Assembly: GCF_023073335.1 (NCBI RefSeq) | Contig: NZ_JADPJG010000035.1 | Span: 755,647 to 819,646 of the forward strand | Direction: 5' to 3' | From: Bradyrhizobium sp. 21 | GTDB taxonomy: Bacteria > Pseudomonadota > Alphaproteobacteria > Rhizobiales > Xanthobacteraceae | Length of the DNA: 64,000 bases | In this document: positions 16,985-25,917 of the stretch, piece after piece | Numbering within the stretch: the first letter of the stretch is position 1 | Layout: each line of letters begins with the position of its first letter | The notes under the pieces: model-generated | The model's database searches: none | What the model saw: only the letters and a program-made list of their open reading frames with translations | What the model was told of the DNA's origin: nothing | Translations under genes and position numbers: made by a program

Positions 16985-17375
16985 GGGTTTTTCTCCGCTG
17001 ACCGGGCAATTTGCCTGTAGAATTGATGATAAAGTCCGGAAGATACGGCCCAAAACGGGCCGTTTTCGGCCCCAAGAGAGCCGCTCCCGGCGTCACACCG
17101 GGTCATCGCGGACAATTTGGCCGGCTTATATGCGAGCGTCCCCCTCTCGTCAACGCCGCAGGACCCCGCAGGCGAGGTGAATGTCAGTGAATATCACTGT
17201 TTCGGCGGGGTTTTTAACCCTTGAGGTGGCGGCTCGCGAGATCTGCGCTTACATCCTACCTTGGCAGATGAGCGATCCGTAATTTGACCCGGGCCGGGGC
17301 GGGTCGCATCCTCATGGGGCCAATCCTTGACCCGGCCAAATCTTAACCCGGCAAAAGGCAGCGAGGGCGAATTTC
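16985..17375. other. Divergent intergenic region between rpmH and a sensor kinase gene
   Basis: A 391-base spacer without a convincing gene. The minus strand carries the rpmH promoter (17125-17153), leaving an untranslated leader of about 130 bases for rpmH. The part next to the kinase gene is GC-rich; I see no clear plus-strand promoter. Confidence 0.6.
17125..17153 (-). promoter_or_regulatory. Sigma-70-type promoter of the rpmH-rnpA-yidC operon
   Basis: On the minus strand, TTGACG (17153-17148) and TATAAG (17130-17125) are separated by exactly 17 bases, close to the housekeeping consensus. It points at rpmH, about 140 bases downstream. Confidence 0.75.
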
Positions 17376-18878
17376 GTGGCAGCGACAGACCTCCAGCCGA
17401 TCCAGGATCAGGATCAGCGGGACCCGCCAGCGGTGCGGCCGCGTGGGTCGCGCGGGCTTGGGCTGTCCGGCAAGCTGCTGCTGCTCACCGTTCCCCTGGT
17501 GATGATCGCGGCGGTCCTGCTCTACGTGCCCGCCATCGCCAACTTCTGGGTCAACCGGTTGAATGACCGCGTGGCGGCGGCCAACACGGCGGCGCTGGTG
17601 CTCGATGCCGCGCCGCTCGGCATGGTCCCCGATTCGCTGTCGCGCGAGATCCTGAAGAGCATCAATGCCCGCGCCGTCGCCATCAAGATGGGCCAGCAGC
17701 GCCGGCTGCTTGCCAGCGACAACCTTCCGTCCGCGATCGGGCACGACATCGACCTGCGCGACATGACGGCGTGGGAGGCGATCACCGGCTCGTTCCGGAT
17801 GATGCTGGAGACCGGCAACCAGGCCATCCGTATCGTCGGGCCCGGCGTCGGCAATGCCCAGTTCATCGAGATCGTGACCGACGAGCTGCCGCTGCGGCAG
17901 CAGATGTATCGCTTCTCCCGCAACGTCGTGGTGGTCGCACTGATCATCGCGGTGCTGACCGCGGGCCTCGTCTATCTCGTGCTGCATTATCTCTTCGTGC
18001 GGCCGATGCGGCGGCTGACGGCGAGCCTGGTCGGCTTTCACGAAAACCCCGAAAGTTCGGCGCGGATCATCGTGCCGAGCCAGCGCAGCGACGAGATCGG
18101 CGTCGCCGAACGCGAATTGTCGGACATGCAGCGCGATCTGATGTCGATGCTGCATCAGAAGAGCCGGCTTGCCGCCCTCGGCCTCGCCGTCTCCAAGATC
18201 AACCACGATCTGCGCAATTTGCTGGCCTCGGCGCAGCTTTTGTCCGACCAGCTCGCCAGCGTGCCGGATCCGCGGGTGCAGCGCTTTGCGCCAAAGCTCG
18301 TGCGCTCGCTCGAGCGCGCCATCGCCTTCTGCCAGTCGACCTTGTCCTACGGCCGCGCCCAGGAAGCCGCACCCGACCGGCGCATGATCCTGATCGAGCC
18401 GGTGGTGCTGGAGGTGCGTGAGACCGCAGGCCTTGCCTCCGATGCCACGATCGTCTGGGTCGCCGCGATCGAGCGTGGGCTCGCGGTCGATGCCGATCCC
18501 GACCAGCTCTTCCGTGTGCTGCTCAACCTCGTCCGCAACGCCGCCCAGGCGCTGGAAAGCCATTCGTCGGCCGAGGGCGGCGGCGCGCAGCAGATCCGGA
18601 TCACGGGAAAACGCGAGGGCGCGGTCGCCATCCTGGAGGTCTCCGACACCGGCCCCGGCGTTCCCCAGAAGACGAGGGACCACCTGTTCGAGGCATTCCA
18701 GACCTCCGGCCGCCCCGGCGGCAGCGGGTTGGGTCTTGCCATCGCCGCCGAGCTCGTCCGCGCCCATGGCGGCGACATCCATCTGGTCGAAGGCACCATC
18801 GGCGCCACCTTCCGGATCGTCATCCCCGACCGCCCCGTGGAACTCCTCTCCATCCGCAACGAGCGGCAGAGAGCGTAG
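17376..18878 (+). CDS. HAMP-containing sensor histidine kinase
   Basis: A 500-residue membrane kinase. Helix one spans about residues 32-56, a short periplasmic sensing region follows, helix two spans about 183-207, then a HAMP linker (FVRPMRRLTASL), a dimerisation/phosphoacceptor helix with His277 in INHDLRNLLASAQ, and a HATPase domain with an N-box (LLNLVRNAAQAL), DTGPGVP and GGSGLGLAIA. The start is GTG at 17376, preceded by a GAGGG ribosome-binding site. No response regulator gene is adjacent, so its partner is unknown. The H-box is unusual in lacking the common HELRTPL form. Confidence 0.9.
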   Translation: MAATDLQPIQDQDQRDPPAVRPRGSRGLGLSGKLLLLTVPLVMIAAVLLYVPAIANFWVNRLNDRVAAANTAALVLDAAPLGMVPDSLSREILKSINARAVAIKMGQQRRLLASDNLPSAIGHDIDLRDMTAWEAITGSFRMMLETGNQAIRIVGPGVGNAQFIEIVTDELPLRQQMYRFSRNVVVVALIIAVLTAGLVYLVLHYLFVRPMRRLTASLVGFHENPESSARIIVPSQRSDEIGVAERELSDMQRDLMSMLHQKSRLAALGLAVSKINHDLRNLLASAQLLSDQLASVPDPRVQRFAPKLVRSLERAIAFCQSTLSYGRAQEAAPDRRMILIEPVVLEVRETAGLASDATIVWVAAIERGLAVDADPDQLFRVLLNLVRNAAQALESHSSAEGGGAQQIRITGKREGAVAILEVSDTGPGVPQKTRDHLFEAFQTSGRPGGSGLGLAIAAELVRAHGGDIHLVEGTIGATFRIVIPDRPVELLSIRNERQRA

Positions 18879-18979
18879 AGCATGATCCGGAAAAGTCCGA
18901 AGCGGTTTTCCGAAAAGATCATGCTCAAACAATAACCTAAGCGCGATGACGATTGGTCCCGACCATCATCGCGCTTAGG
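18876..18979. repeat. Composite intergenic repeat, family R1 copy 2 (box plus hairpin)
   Basis: The same box as at 401-456 (GATCCGGAAAAGT, GAAGCGGTTTTCCG) begins at the TAG stop of the kinase gene. It is followed by a hairpin with 14-bp arms at 18936-18949 and 18966-18979 (CCTAAGCGCGATGA and its complement). Box-then-hairpin order matches copy 1. Confidence 0.78.
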
Positions 18980-19145
18980 TCGGCCAAAGGCCGACCCCGG
19001 AAACCGTCATTTCCGTGCAAAATCTCCCCATCCCGGACCTTGCCAATTGGGGCGAGAGCGGTTAGTCAGAGCGCTCTTTCGCACCCCCTCCGGTTTCGCC
19101 GGAGGCTGCGTGTGGGCCCAGCCCGCACAGCTGTTTGCGAAAAAC

Positions 19146-19222
19146 GCGCCCGTAGCTCAGCTGGATAGAGCATCAGACTACGAATCTGAGGGTCGGACGT
19201 TCGAATCGTTCCGGGCGCGCCA
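19146..19222 (+). tRNA. tRNA-Arg (anticodon ACG)
   Basis: A 77-base tRNA. Acceptor arms GCGCCCG and CGGGCGC pair perfectly, followed by discriminator G and encoded CCA. The D arm is GCTC-AGCTGGATA-GAGC, the anticodon loop is CTACGAA with ACG at 19180-19182, and the T arm has the TTCGAAT loop. The A of ACG is expected to become inosine to read CGN arginine codons. Its 3' end is repeated at 25295-25308, so this gene may be an integration site. Confidence 0.96.
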
Positions 19223-19223
19223 T
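19210..19223 (+). repeat. Left copy of a tRNA-derived direct repeat (putative attL)
   Basis: The last 13 bases of tRNA-Arg plus one flanking base (TCCGGGCGCGCCAT) recur exactly at 25295-25308 in the same orientation. The two copies bracket the paired CHAT-domain genes. This is the arrangement left by tRNA-targeted integration, though no integrase gene remains in between. Confidence 0.5.
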
Positions 19224-19588
19224 TTCGGCTTTGATTCCCATGTGTTTTTTCGGCAGTCGCTTGACCCCAGCTTGGAAGACTATCTCACCAGCTCCGCTGT
19301 CGACCTGGGCAATGCGTTGACTAATTCGAACTGCCGAGATCGGAATGCAAGCCGGCGCTTCTCGATCTCATGCTCATGGGCATCCATCACGGCGCGATCT
19401 TCCCGGCCGCGAAGGCATCGCGCAAATGATCCGCCTGCGCACGCTTTTCCGGAACACGTGAAAGCCCGCGCCAGAAAGTCATTGCTGGCGTCTTGCAGCG
19501 GCGGACCATCCGAAGAATCGCGACGCGTGCGTTGGGACCATTGATCCCTATTGCGGAAGTCCAAGCGTTCGTTGGGCGGCCTGCGCCT
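19224..19588. other. Non-coding or decayed stretch downstream of tRNA-Arg
   Basis: 365 bases without a convincing gene. The minus strand has two overlapping open frames of 75 and 94 codons in different phases, with no start context or domain I can recognise; they might be fragments of a frameshifted gene. The stretch lies inside the tRNA-derived direct repeats. Confidence 0.45.
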
Positions 19589-21625
19589 TTAGGCCCGCGA
19601 CACTTTAAGGTCACCGTACCCGCTCATCGCGTAGGTGAGGCAGGAGGCGCGCTGTGCGTCGGGTGACGAGAACGCGCGATTGAGAGCGTCGTGGAGCGCC
19701 TGGGCCACGGTTTTCCCGCTCAGAAACTCGGCGTGGAAGCCCGCGCCCACATGTTGCGCGGTGACGTCATCGAGATTGCCCGAATAGCTGCCGATCAGGG
19801 TTCCGACGCCGGCCGTGCCGGCGGCCTCGATGAAGCCGCGCTGGCCGTGCACCACCGTCGCCGAATTCGCAGACGGCTCGGACAAGTCCCGGATGACGCC
19901 AGGCGGTACCTCGCCTGAAGCTCCCGGCGGCAGAAAGATGGAATAATGAGTATTGAGAAACAGGACGGCCGGCGGGCGCATGCTTAGCAGAGATCGCATC
20001 TCGGTCGCACGAAGCTTGACTTGCCCGCTGAGCAACAGGAACGGCTCCAGATCATCGAACCAGGCATGGCCGGCGAAGTGGATGATGTCGAACGTCCCGG
20101 ATGCCAGACCGCTTGCCACGGTGTCGAACGTCGCCTCCGGCCCCAACAGAGTGAGTGTCTCGAAACGCTTGTGACCTTCGTAGATTTTGGCGATCGCCTT
20201 GATTTCCTGTTCCGCTGCTTCCAGCGGCAGGTCATCGTTCCTGTTGGGATCTCCGATCAGCAGCACGCGAACGTTTCCGCGCAGGTTCGGATAGCCGCGC
20301 GCTGCGTTCGAGACGCCCGCCATGCGCACGACAGGATTTCGCAGCAGCAAGAAATCGCCGCCGATGGTCGTCAACTCCCAAGGCAACAGATCAATTTCGG
20401 CCGCGAGGCGCAGCGAGATCGTTTGGCCCTTCGGAACTTGCGACAGGGCCTCCGATATCGTGGACGGGAGCCGGCTCGCCAGTTCCTGGCCGAAGCGGCG
20501 GGCACCCTCCTCGTCCCGCAGAGCCTGACGCATCAAAGCTGTCAGGGCGGGGCGATCGAGCTCAGCACCGAGGCTCTGGAAAAACCCGCCGCTCCATTCC
20601 AGCGAGGCGTCTATCGCCGGCCCGCGAAGGCGGATCGACAACACGCAGGCCGCTTGCTCGGGCACCGCAGGTTCTGCTGGCTCCGGGACTGAGGGTTGCT
20701 TCAGCTTCTGCGGCGGCGGGGAAACGCCCAAGGCCGCGGGCTTCGGCCTGCCGCGGGACGCGGCTTCCGGGAGAGGCGCGGAGGCCAGCTCGGCCTCTTT
20801 CGTGCCAACTTCCGCAAGCAGCGACGAAAGAAATTCCTGCACCTGCTCGTGGTGTCCCTCGTCGTACGGAATGACCCGGATTCGCGCGGTCCGCCAAAGC
20901 ACCTCGCGCTCGACCTTGCCCAGACCCGTCATCAACGCGAAGCGCTCGGGAACATGACCCCTGAACACGGTCAGCTGACGATCCAGGAGCAACCGGAAAT
21001 CCGGGTCGTTCAGCGAATACCCGACAAACAGAACGGCCTTGGTGAGAAGCAGTGCCGAGAAGACGGCGTTGAAGGACGGATTGGCGTGAATGATCTCCTG
21101 ATAGTCGCGGGTCGTCAGCACCATGCTGTCCGGCCGGTCGATGTCCCCGTGTGCCTTGAGGACGAAGAAGCCGCCATTGAACAGGAGCGGGCCGAGAGCG
21201 TCGAGGTCGCGATGCGTCGGCGTCTTCGGCAGATCGCCGACGCTGGCGTAGGCTCTCTCGAGCAGCTTGTCGTAGTTCGTCGTCACGACGCTCGCGAATG
21301 GCAGCTGAGTGATGATCCGGTGAAGCTCCGGCACGGCGTTACCGGCATCCCGGAGATTCTCCGACAGGGCGTCATTGTAGAGTCGTCCCAGCCGATCCTT
21401 GCAGTGGTCCGCGACCTCGAGCAGCTTGCCGCTGCCGATCAGGCGGCGCAGTTCCTCCTGGTTGGGATCGTCGGGATCCTCCTGGGCCAGCTGCTCAACA
21501 ATATTCGTCAGGAGCTGTTTCCAGGTCGGCAGGCCGGCTGACGCCGACACTCCGGAGCCGCAAAACAGCACACAGCGCTTTTCGCGCAGATACCTGACCA
21601 GCGAAGGGGGAGGGGATGGCGTCAT
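19589..21625 (-). CDS. SIR2-like / CHAT-domain fusion protein with a degenerate CHAT site
   Basis: A 678-residue protein. Residues 8-275 are a SIR2-like NAD-binding domain: CGSGVSASAGLP, TTNYDKLLERA (Asn117), LKAHGDIDR (His159) and VLFVGYSLNDPDF. A Pro-rich linker (about 285-325) leads to a CHAT caspase-like domain (about 328-678) with DLLPWEL and FDIIHFAGHAWF (His516, His520). The strand that should read N-A-C-E-S reads LFLNTHYS, so the catalytic Cys is replaced by His560. SIR2 domains in defence proteins degrade NAD; here the CHAT part probably works as a sensor or binding domain. ATG at 21625 has an AGGGA ribosome-binding site; TTG at 21682 is an alternative. It lies 78 bases after the lipase-CHAT gene, same strand. 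Confidence 0.82.
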   Translation of the reverse strand: MTPSPPPSLVRYLREKRCVLFCGSGVSASAGLPTWKQLLTNIVEQLAQEDPDDPNQEELRRLIGSGKLLEVADHCKDRLGRLYNDALSENLRDAGNAVPELHRIITQLPFASVVTTNYDKLLERAYASVGDLPKTPTHRDLDALGPLLFNGGFFVLKAHGDIDRPDSMVLTTRDYQEIIHANPSFNAVFSALLLTKAVLFVGYSLNDPDFRLLLDRQLTVFRGHVPERFALMTGLGKVEREVLWRTARIRVIPYDEGHHEQVQEFLSSLLAEVGTKEAELASAPLPEAASRGRPKPAALGVSPPPQKLKQPSVPEPAEPAVPEQAACVLSIRLRGPAIDASLEWSGGFFQSLGAELDRPALTALMRQALRDEEGARRFGQELASRLPSTISEALSQVPKGQTISLRLAAEIDLLPWELTTIGGDFLLLRNPVVRMAGVSNAARGYPNLRGNVRVLLIGDPNRNDDLPLEAAEQEIKAIAKIYEGHKRFETLTLLGPEATFDTVASGLASGTFDIIHFAGHAWFDDLEPFLLLSGQVKLRATEMRSLLSMRPPAVLFLNTHYSIFLPPGASGEVPPGVIRDLSEPSANSATVVHGQRGFIEAAGTAGVGTLIGSYSGNLDDVTAQHVGAGFHAEFLSGKTVAQALHDALNRAFSSPDAQRASCLTYAMSGYGDLKVSRA

Positions 21626-21703
21626 GTTCGATCCCTGGTCGAATGAGGCGACCGGTCGTCGACCGGGGCGCCGCGACGTCAATTCAGGTTTGGTCGGTGC
21701 AGA

Positions 21704-24700
21704 TCACACCGGATTGGTTTGCCGACCTGACCCGAGCGCCAGCTTGAACTCCGAGCGACCATACAGAACGTAGTTTGCCCAGTCGCCGAGTTTCTTGTCG
21801 CGCACCGCCTGGCGGCCCTTGATCAGGCTCGGGCCCAGCGGGTCGCCTCGCAGCAGCGCGGTGTAGAACGTTGTGGCAAAAGTTTCCGCGCCGGTGTCGC
21901 TGACCGGCCAGTAGGTGCCGAGATAGTTCGCGACGCCGCCCGCGAGGAACGACTCGGCAAGGCCAATCGTGCCGCGCGTGGGCTCGTCGATTTTCCGTTC
22001 GGAGCCGTCGGAGCGACGGGTGCGCGCCGACTCGCAGGCGTTGAAGAACACCAGCGAGGGAAGCTTCGAAAGCGAGGCGAGATCGGCTCCCGCGAGCACC
22101 TCCCTGCCTGCGCAGAGGATTCCGCTGCGGGCGCGGTTGTCGGGGTCGAAGAACGCGTGTCCGGCATAATGCATGACGTCGTACTTGCCCAACTGGAATC
22201 GGCGCAACAGCTCGCGACGCGTGGCTTCCTTCGCGTGCAGGACGTCGAGGGTCACACCCGGCAGTCCGCTAAACAGCTTGGTGATACGCTCCCCCTCTCG
22301 CTCGGCACCGTCCAGATCCTCGGTCGGATTGACGATGAGCAGGACGTTCAATCCTTGGGTCGTCGGACCCTCCTCGCGCCATTTGGCGACCGACAGAACG
22401 CCGCCGTCGTAGCGATGAGTTAGCCCTCCGCCCAGAGCCGGCGCCGCCTTGCCGATCTGTACCGTCTCCCACGGCACCCGCGACATCGCCGCGTCGTGGA
22501 CCACGACCAGCGACCTCGACGTTACGCCGCTGGCCGCTCCGAGCTCGTCGCCGAGCAGATCGCGAATTTCTCGCGGCAGCACCATGTCGGCGAGCTTGGT
22601 GCCGAACGCGGACATCTCGTCGTCGCTGACGCCCTGCGCGGCGACTTTCTTGGCAAGCGCGTCGAGGTCGGAGTCCTTGATCGGCTGGCGGCCCTGCACG
22701 ATGGCGGCCTTGCCGCCGGCGGTGAGGACGGAGGCCGCCACGTAGGCGCCCTGTTGTGTAATGTCCTCGCGCACGAGCAGGTAAACGGCTTCAGGGACCG
22801 ACGGCGCGGTCACGCTGCGGGTTGCGATGGGCGCGGGCAGCCGTTGCTCATGCAGGGTAATCTCGATGTCACCGAACAGATCTCCCCGCATCAGAGTGTA
22901 GAGCGTCTGGCGAAGCGCGTTGAAGCGTTCTGGATTGAGTTCGCACACGGTAAAGCCGCGCAGCCGTCCATCGGGCACCGTGTTCAGCGCACGAACGAAT
23001 CCGCGCAGCAGCATTTCGAACGAGATACCGGCGTAGCTGCCCGAGGCTGCACCCAGCGGAACGATCGCGAAGTCGTTAAGCCGTGTCAGCAGCGCGGTGC
23101 GCATGATGCTTTCGCCCACCAGCTCCAGGGTTACGTCCGAATAGGACGCGATGGTGCCGAGTCCTGCCATCATCACGGCGCCGGCGTTCAGGCGATGGCG
23201 GCCTGTCGGAAACGAGGTCACTTCTCCGACCTCGCCGGATACCATCCGGCGCGCAATCAGTTCGTGCAGCGCTCCATTGAGCTCGCGGTCAATCGCCGCC
23301 GTCGCCCCGTCGGGCGTAACATTGCGGAATACGCCGACCACGTAGGCGTCAGCCCGTACCTCGGTGATGCTTCCGCAAACGAGATCGATCTCGACGCGCT
23401 GTCGCCGCTGCCGCGTCACGACGAGATTGCTGACCAATGTCGGCTCCGACGTCGCGAGGACCTCACCCGGGGTTTCCGTCGTGCGCGGACTCGAGGCGGC
23501 GCCCACGGTCTCCTCGCGCGGCGCGGCGAATTCCGATACCAGACTGCGCTGGTCGCGGACGGAAAGCGGGTGGCTCGTCCGCAGCGCTTCCTTGCGCAGC
23601 CTCGCCGGTTTTCGCGCTCGCTTGGATGGGACGGTACGCTCAGGCGTCAGGTCGCTGTCGCTCACCGTACGCATGGCAGCGCGACGGGGCGCGCTCGCGG
23701 ACTTGTCCTTGAGCGGTGGCAGCACCGAGGTGCTGCCGGTCGTCAGGATTTCATCGACCGCCTTCGCGACCAGCTCGCTGTTCGGCATGCTGCCGTGCGA
23801 GGCATTGGTTACCCATGTCGGCCGGCCATCCACGCGTGCGAGATCCAGCGGCACGGTGCCGTCGCCGTCCATTGACAGATCGTACAGGAATTCGCTCTTG
23901 TCCTCGTTCAGCCGCGCGTCGACGACGGTCTCGTTGTCGAGACCGACGATGAGATAGAACTTGTCATTGGGCTCGGGCAGCGCCCGCTGCGCGGCGTCTG
24001 CGGCACGCAGCAGTCTTGCGTCCGGGCGCATGCCGCCTTTCGGCCAACTCTGCTGGTCGAACAGATTGCGCGGCCGCAGCGCACGCTTCGGAATCATTTC
24101 CAGAAGGCCCGGGAACGTCCCGAATATCTCCGCAAGGTCCGCCTGATCGTGGAAGACGTCGATCGTCGCGATCTTCTGCACGACGGAGTGGACGCCGCGA
24201 AACGCCTGCACGGGCGAGTACGAGCCGTAGTTTGGCGTGCCGAGCGTCACCACGCGGCCCAGTTGCTTCGGATTCTTCTGCAGCGCCGCCCGAACCACGA
24301 GGCCGCCCATGCTGTGCGCCACGACATGGGTCTGCCGGCTCGAATCAGCGTCGATCAGCTTGGCTAACTCGCCGCCGAGGCCCTGGATTCCCAGGCGCCA
24401 GTCGAATGGCGCAAACTCCGCGTCATAGCCCCAGATGCGCATGCGCAACTTCAGCGCCAGATAGGCGAACAAGAGAACGCCCAGGGCCTTCACCTTGCCC
24501 GGACCGCTTGAATCCAGTCGCAGCTTGCTTAACCGGCCGGCCATGATGTCGAGCGGCCCAATCCAAAGCACGTCATCGATCAGCGGTCGCTCGTATCCGA
24601 GCTTCGATCCCATGATGCCCGGAACGATCAGGACCCGCTCGCCGCCGCGGACCGATCGCGCCGCCGCCTCCCGCGCCAGCCCGCGCAACTCGGCATATCC

Positions 24701-24901
24701 CGCCGTTCCGAACAGATCTTCCAGCAGTGCCCGGTTTTCGCCGGTCCTCAGCGCCTCTTCGACCGCCGCATCCGGAAGCTCGACCGCGGATTGCGGCAGC
24801 GCAGATTCTTTCCCGTTTGTGGCCGCTGCGCTGCGCTTGCGGGGAGTTGCTGTTTTGGCGGGTCTCGAGCGGGGTCGTCGGGTCGATATTCTCTTCGCCA
24901 T
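21704..24901 (-). CDS. Lipase-like / macro-like / CHAT-domain protein with intact protease dyad
   Basis: A 1065-residue multidomain protein. After a basic Ala/Arg-rich N terminus, residues 90-395 form an LCAT/PGAP1-like alpha/beta hydrolase: VPGIMGSKL, VVAHSMGGLVV (Ser197), DGDGTVPL (Asp347) and NASHGSMP (His369), a complete triad. After a basic linker, residues 500-640 resemble the macro-like N-terminal domain of M17 peptidases (VEIDLVCGSITEVRADAYVVG). Residues 760-1060 are a CHAT domain with RVPWET, MHYAGHAFF (His915) and VFFNACESA (Cys956), an intact caspase-like dyad. ATG at 24901 follows a GAGAGGG ribosome-binding site; an ATG 15 bases upstream is less likely. It is the first gene of a two-gene unit with the SIR2-CHAT protein. 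Function unproven; a defence or regulated-death role is inferred. Confidence 0.82.
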   Translation of the reverse strand: MAKRISTRRPRSRPAKTATPRKRSAAATNGKESALPQSAVELPDAAVEEALRTGENRALLEDLFGTAGYAELRGLAREAAARSVRGGERVLIVPGIMGSKLGYERPLIDDVLWIGPLDIMAGRLSKLRLDSSGPGKVKALGVLLFAYLALKLRMRIWGYDAEFAPFDWRLGIQGLGGELAKLIDADSSRQTHVVAHSMGGLVVRAALQKNPKQLGRVVTLGTPNYGSYSPVQAFRGVHSVVQKIATIDVFHDQADLAEIFGTFPGLLEMIPKRALRPRNLFDQQSWPKGGMRPDARLLRAADAAQRALPEPNDKFYLIVGLDNETVVDARLNEDKSEFLYDLSMDGDGTVPLDLARVDGRPTWVTNASHGSMPNSELVAKAVDEILTTGSTSVLPPLKDKSASAPRRAAMRTVSDSDLTPERTVPSKRARKPARLRKEALRTSHPLSVRDQRSLVSEFAAPREETVGAASSPRTTETPGEVLATSEPTLVSNLVVTRQRRQRVEIDLVCGSITEVRADAYVVGVFRNVTPDGATAAIDRELNGALHELIARRMVSGEVGEVTSFPTGRHRLNAGAVMMAGLGTIASYSDVTLELVGESIMRTALLTRLNDFAIVPLGAASGSYAGISFEMLLRGFVRALNTVPDGRLRGFTVCELNPERFNALRQTLYTLMRGDLFGDIEITLHEQRLPAPIATRSVTAPSVPEAVYLLVREDITQQGAYVAASVLTAGGKAAIVQGRQPIKDSDLDALAKKVAAQGVSDDEMSAFGTKLADMVLPREIRDLLGDELGAASGVTSRSLVVVHDAAMSRVPWETVQIGKAAPALGGGLTHRYDGGVLSVAKWREEGPTTQGLNVLLIVNPTEDLDGAEREGERITKLFSGLPGVTLDVLHAKEATRRELLRRFQLGKYDVMHYAGHAFFDPDNRARSGILCAGREVLAGADLASLSKLPSLVFFNACESARTRRSDGSERKIDEPTRGTIGLAESFLAGGVANYLGTYWPVSDTGAETFATTFYTALLRGDPLGPSLIKGRQAVRDKKLGDWANYVLYGRSEFKLALGSGRQTNPV

Positions 24902-25917
24902 CGATCCCTCTCCCATTGCGTCGACATTTCGGGCCTTGATGACGGCGATTGAACCTCACTTAGGCGACTATTGCAACTACAGGAAGTTTTTTCGATCACT
25001 GCACTTCTTGCAGCGGGCGGTCCGGCCGGCCATGCTGTCAACGACTTAGACGTCCGAATATCCGAGCGTCTGGTGGCTGAGCGACTTTGAGCAAGTGTGA
25101 TCGGCGCTGACCCATGACCCGTCTACAAAATAAATCAGCAGGTCGTGGCGCTGGACTCGCGGACAGATTGCAATGGCACGCCACCGCCATACGCTCTACC
25201 CGGGGCGTTCTTTTTGTAGGTGGTAGAACGGTTTCCTAAACGGTAGGTCGAGTGTTGGGGGATCCGTCGGCTATCCCTTTTTTTGTAACCGTGATCCGGG
25301 CGCGCCATCTGCCTACAAGATCACGCGAACATTTCCGTTCTCGATCTGCTTGCCGGTGATGGCGGCTTGACGGACATCTCTTGCTGCCGATGGCCGGGAT
25401 GGTGTGGTCGTCAGCCTCGACCACGTGCGGAAGTGCCGCACCTGTCACGGGCGTGCTCAAGGGCGGCCTTCGCGCGTTCCCGCAGGATATATCCAGCTCG
25501 ACGATGCCGTCTTCGATCGAACGGCCGCTTGTCCTCTGCGTCGACCACTTGCTTCTGCAGCGGGGGCTGCGGTGACTCCGACGGCAGCTCAGCCTGCGCC
25601 AGCACCGGGGCCTTGCCATCTCCGATGCAGCCGGCGAAATGACCGGCTTGGCTGCAGTGTTACTCGTGGTTCAAGTGTCACCTCTCCGTCTTGTTACCGG
25701 GCGTAGAGCGCGGACACGCCCAAACCAGCCAACGTTCAACCGAACGGTTGAGGCCGCCACCCATCATTTCTGATTGGGTGCTGCTGCTTCGTCGCATCGC
25801 ATTGCATGAGCAGCGATGGCGCCAAGGCTGATGATCAGCGCTGACCATTGAGCCGGTGGCTCGGGTGATCGGTCTGACAGAAGAATCCAGATCAATACGG
25901 CCCTTGGAGATCAAGCA
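24902..25917. other. One-kilobase intergenic region between the CHAT pair and the RTX protease
   Basis: No convincing intact gene. Minus-strand frames at 25236-25619 and 25411-25605 overlap out of phase and look like pieces of a broken gene; one frame reads AAITGKQIENGNVRVIL near 25320-25370, but I cannot name the family. The right tRNA-like repeat (25295-25308) lies here. Promoters for the minus-strand CHAT unit and the plus-strand protease must be in this interval, but I see no clear consensus. Confidence 0.5.
25295..25308 (+). repeat. Right copy of the tRNA-Arg-derived direct repeat (putative attR)
   Basis: TCCGGGCGCGCCAT, identical to 19210-19223 at the tRNA-Arg 3' end. Similarity extends a few bases further left if a 2-base insertion and one substitution are allowed (AATCGT versus AACCGTGA). 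It is about 390 bases beyond the start of the upstream CHAT gene. Confidence 0.5.

Noticed and set aside
16985..17375. dnaA or an origin next to rpmH
   Set aside because: rpmH is often near dnaA in other bacteria, but no DnaA gene or DnaA-box cluster is visible here.
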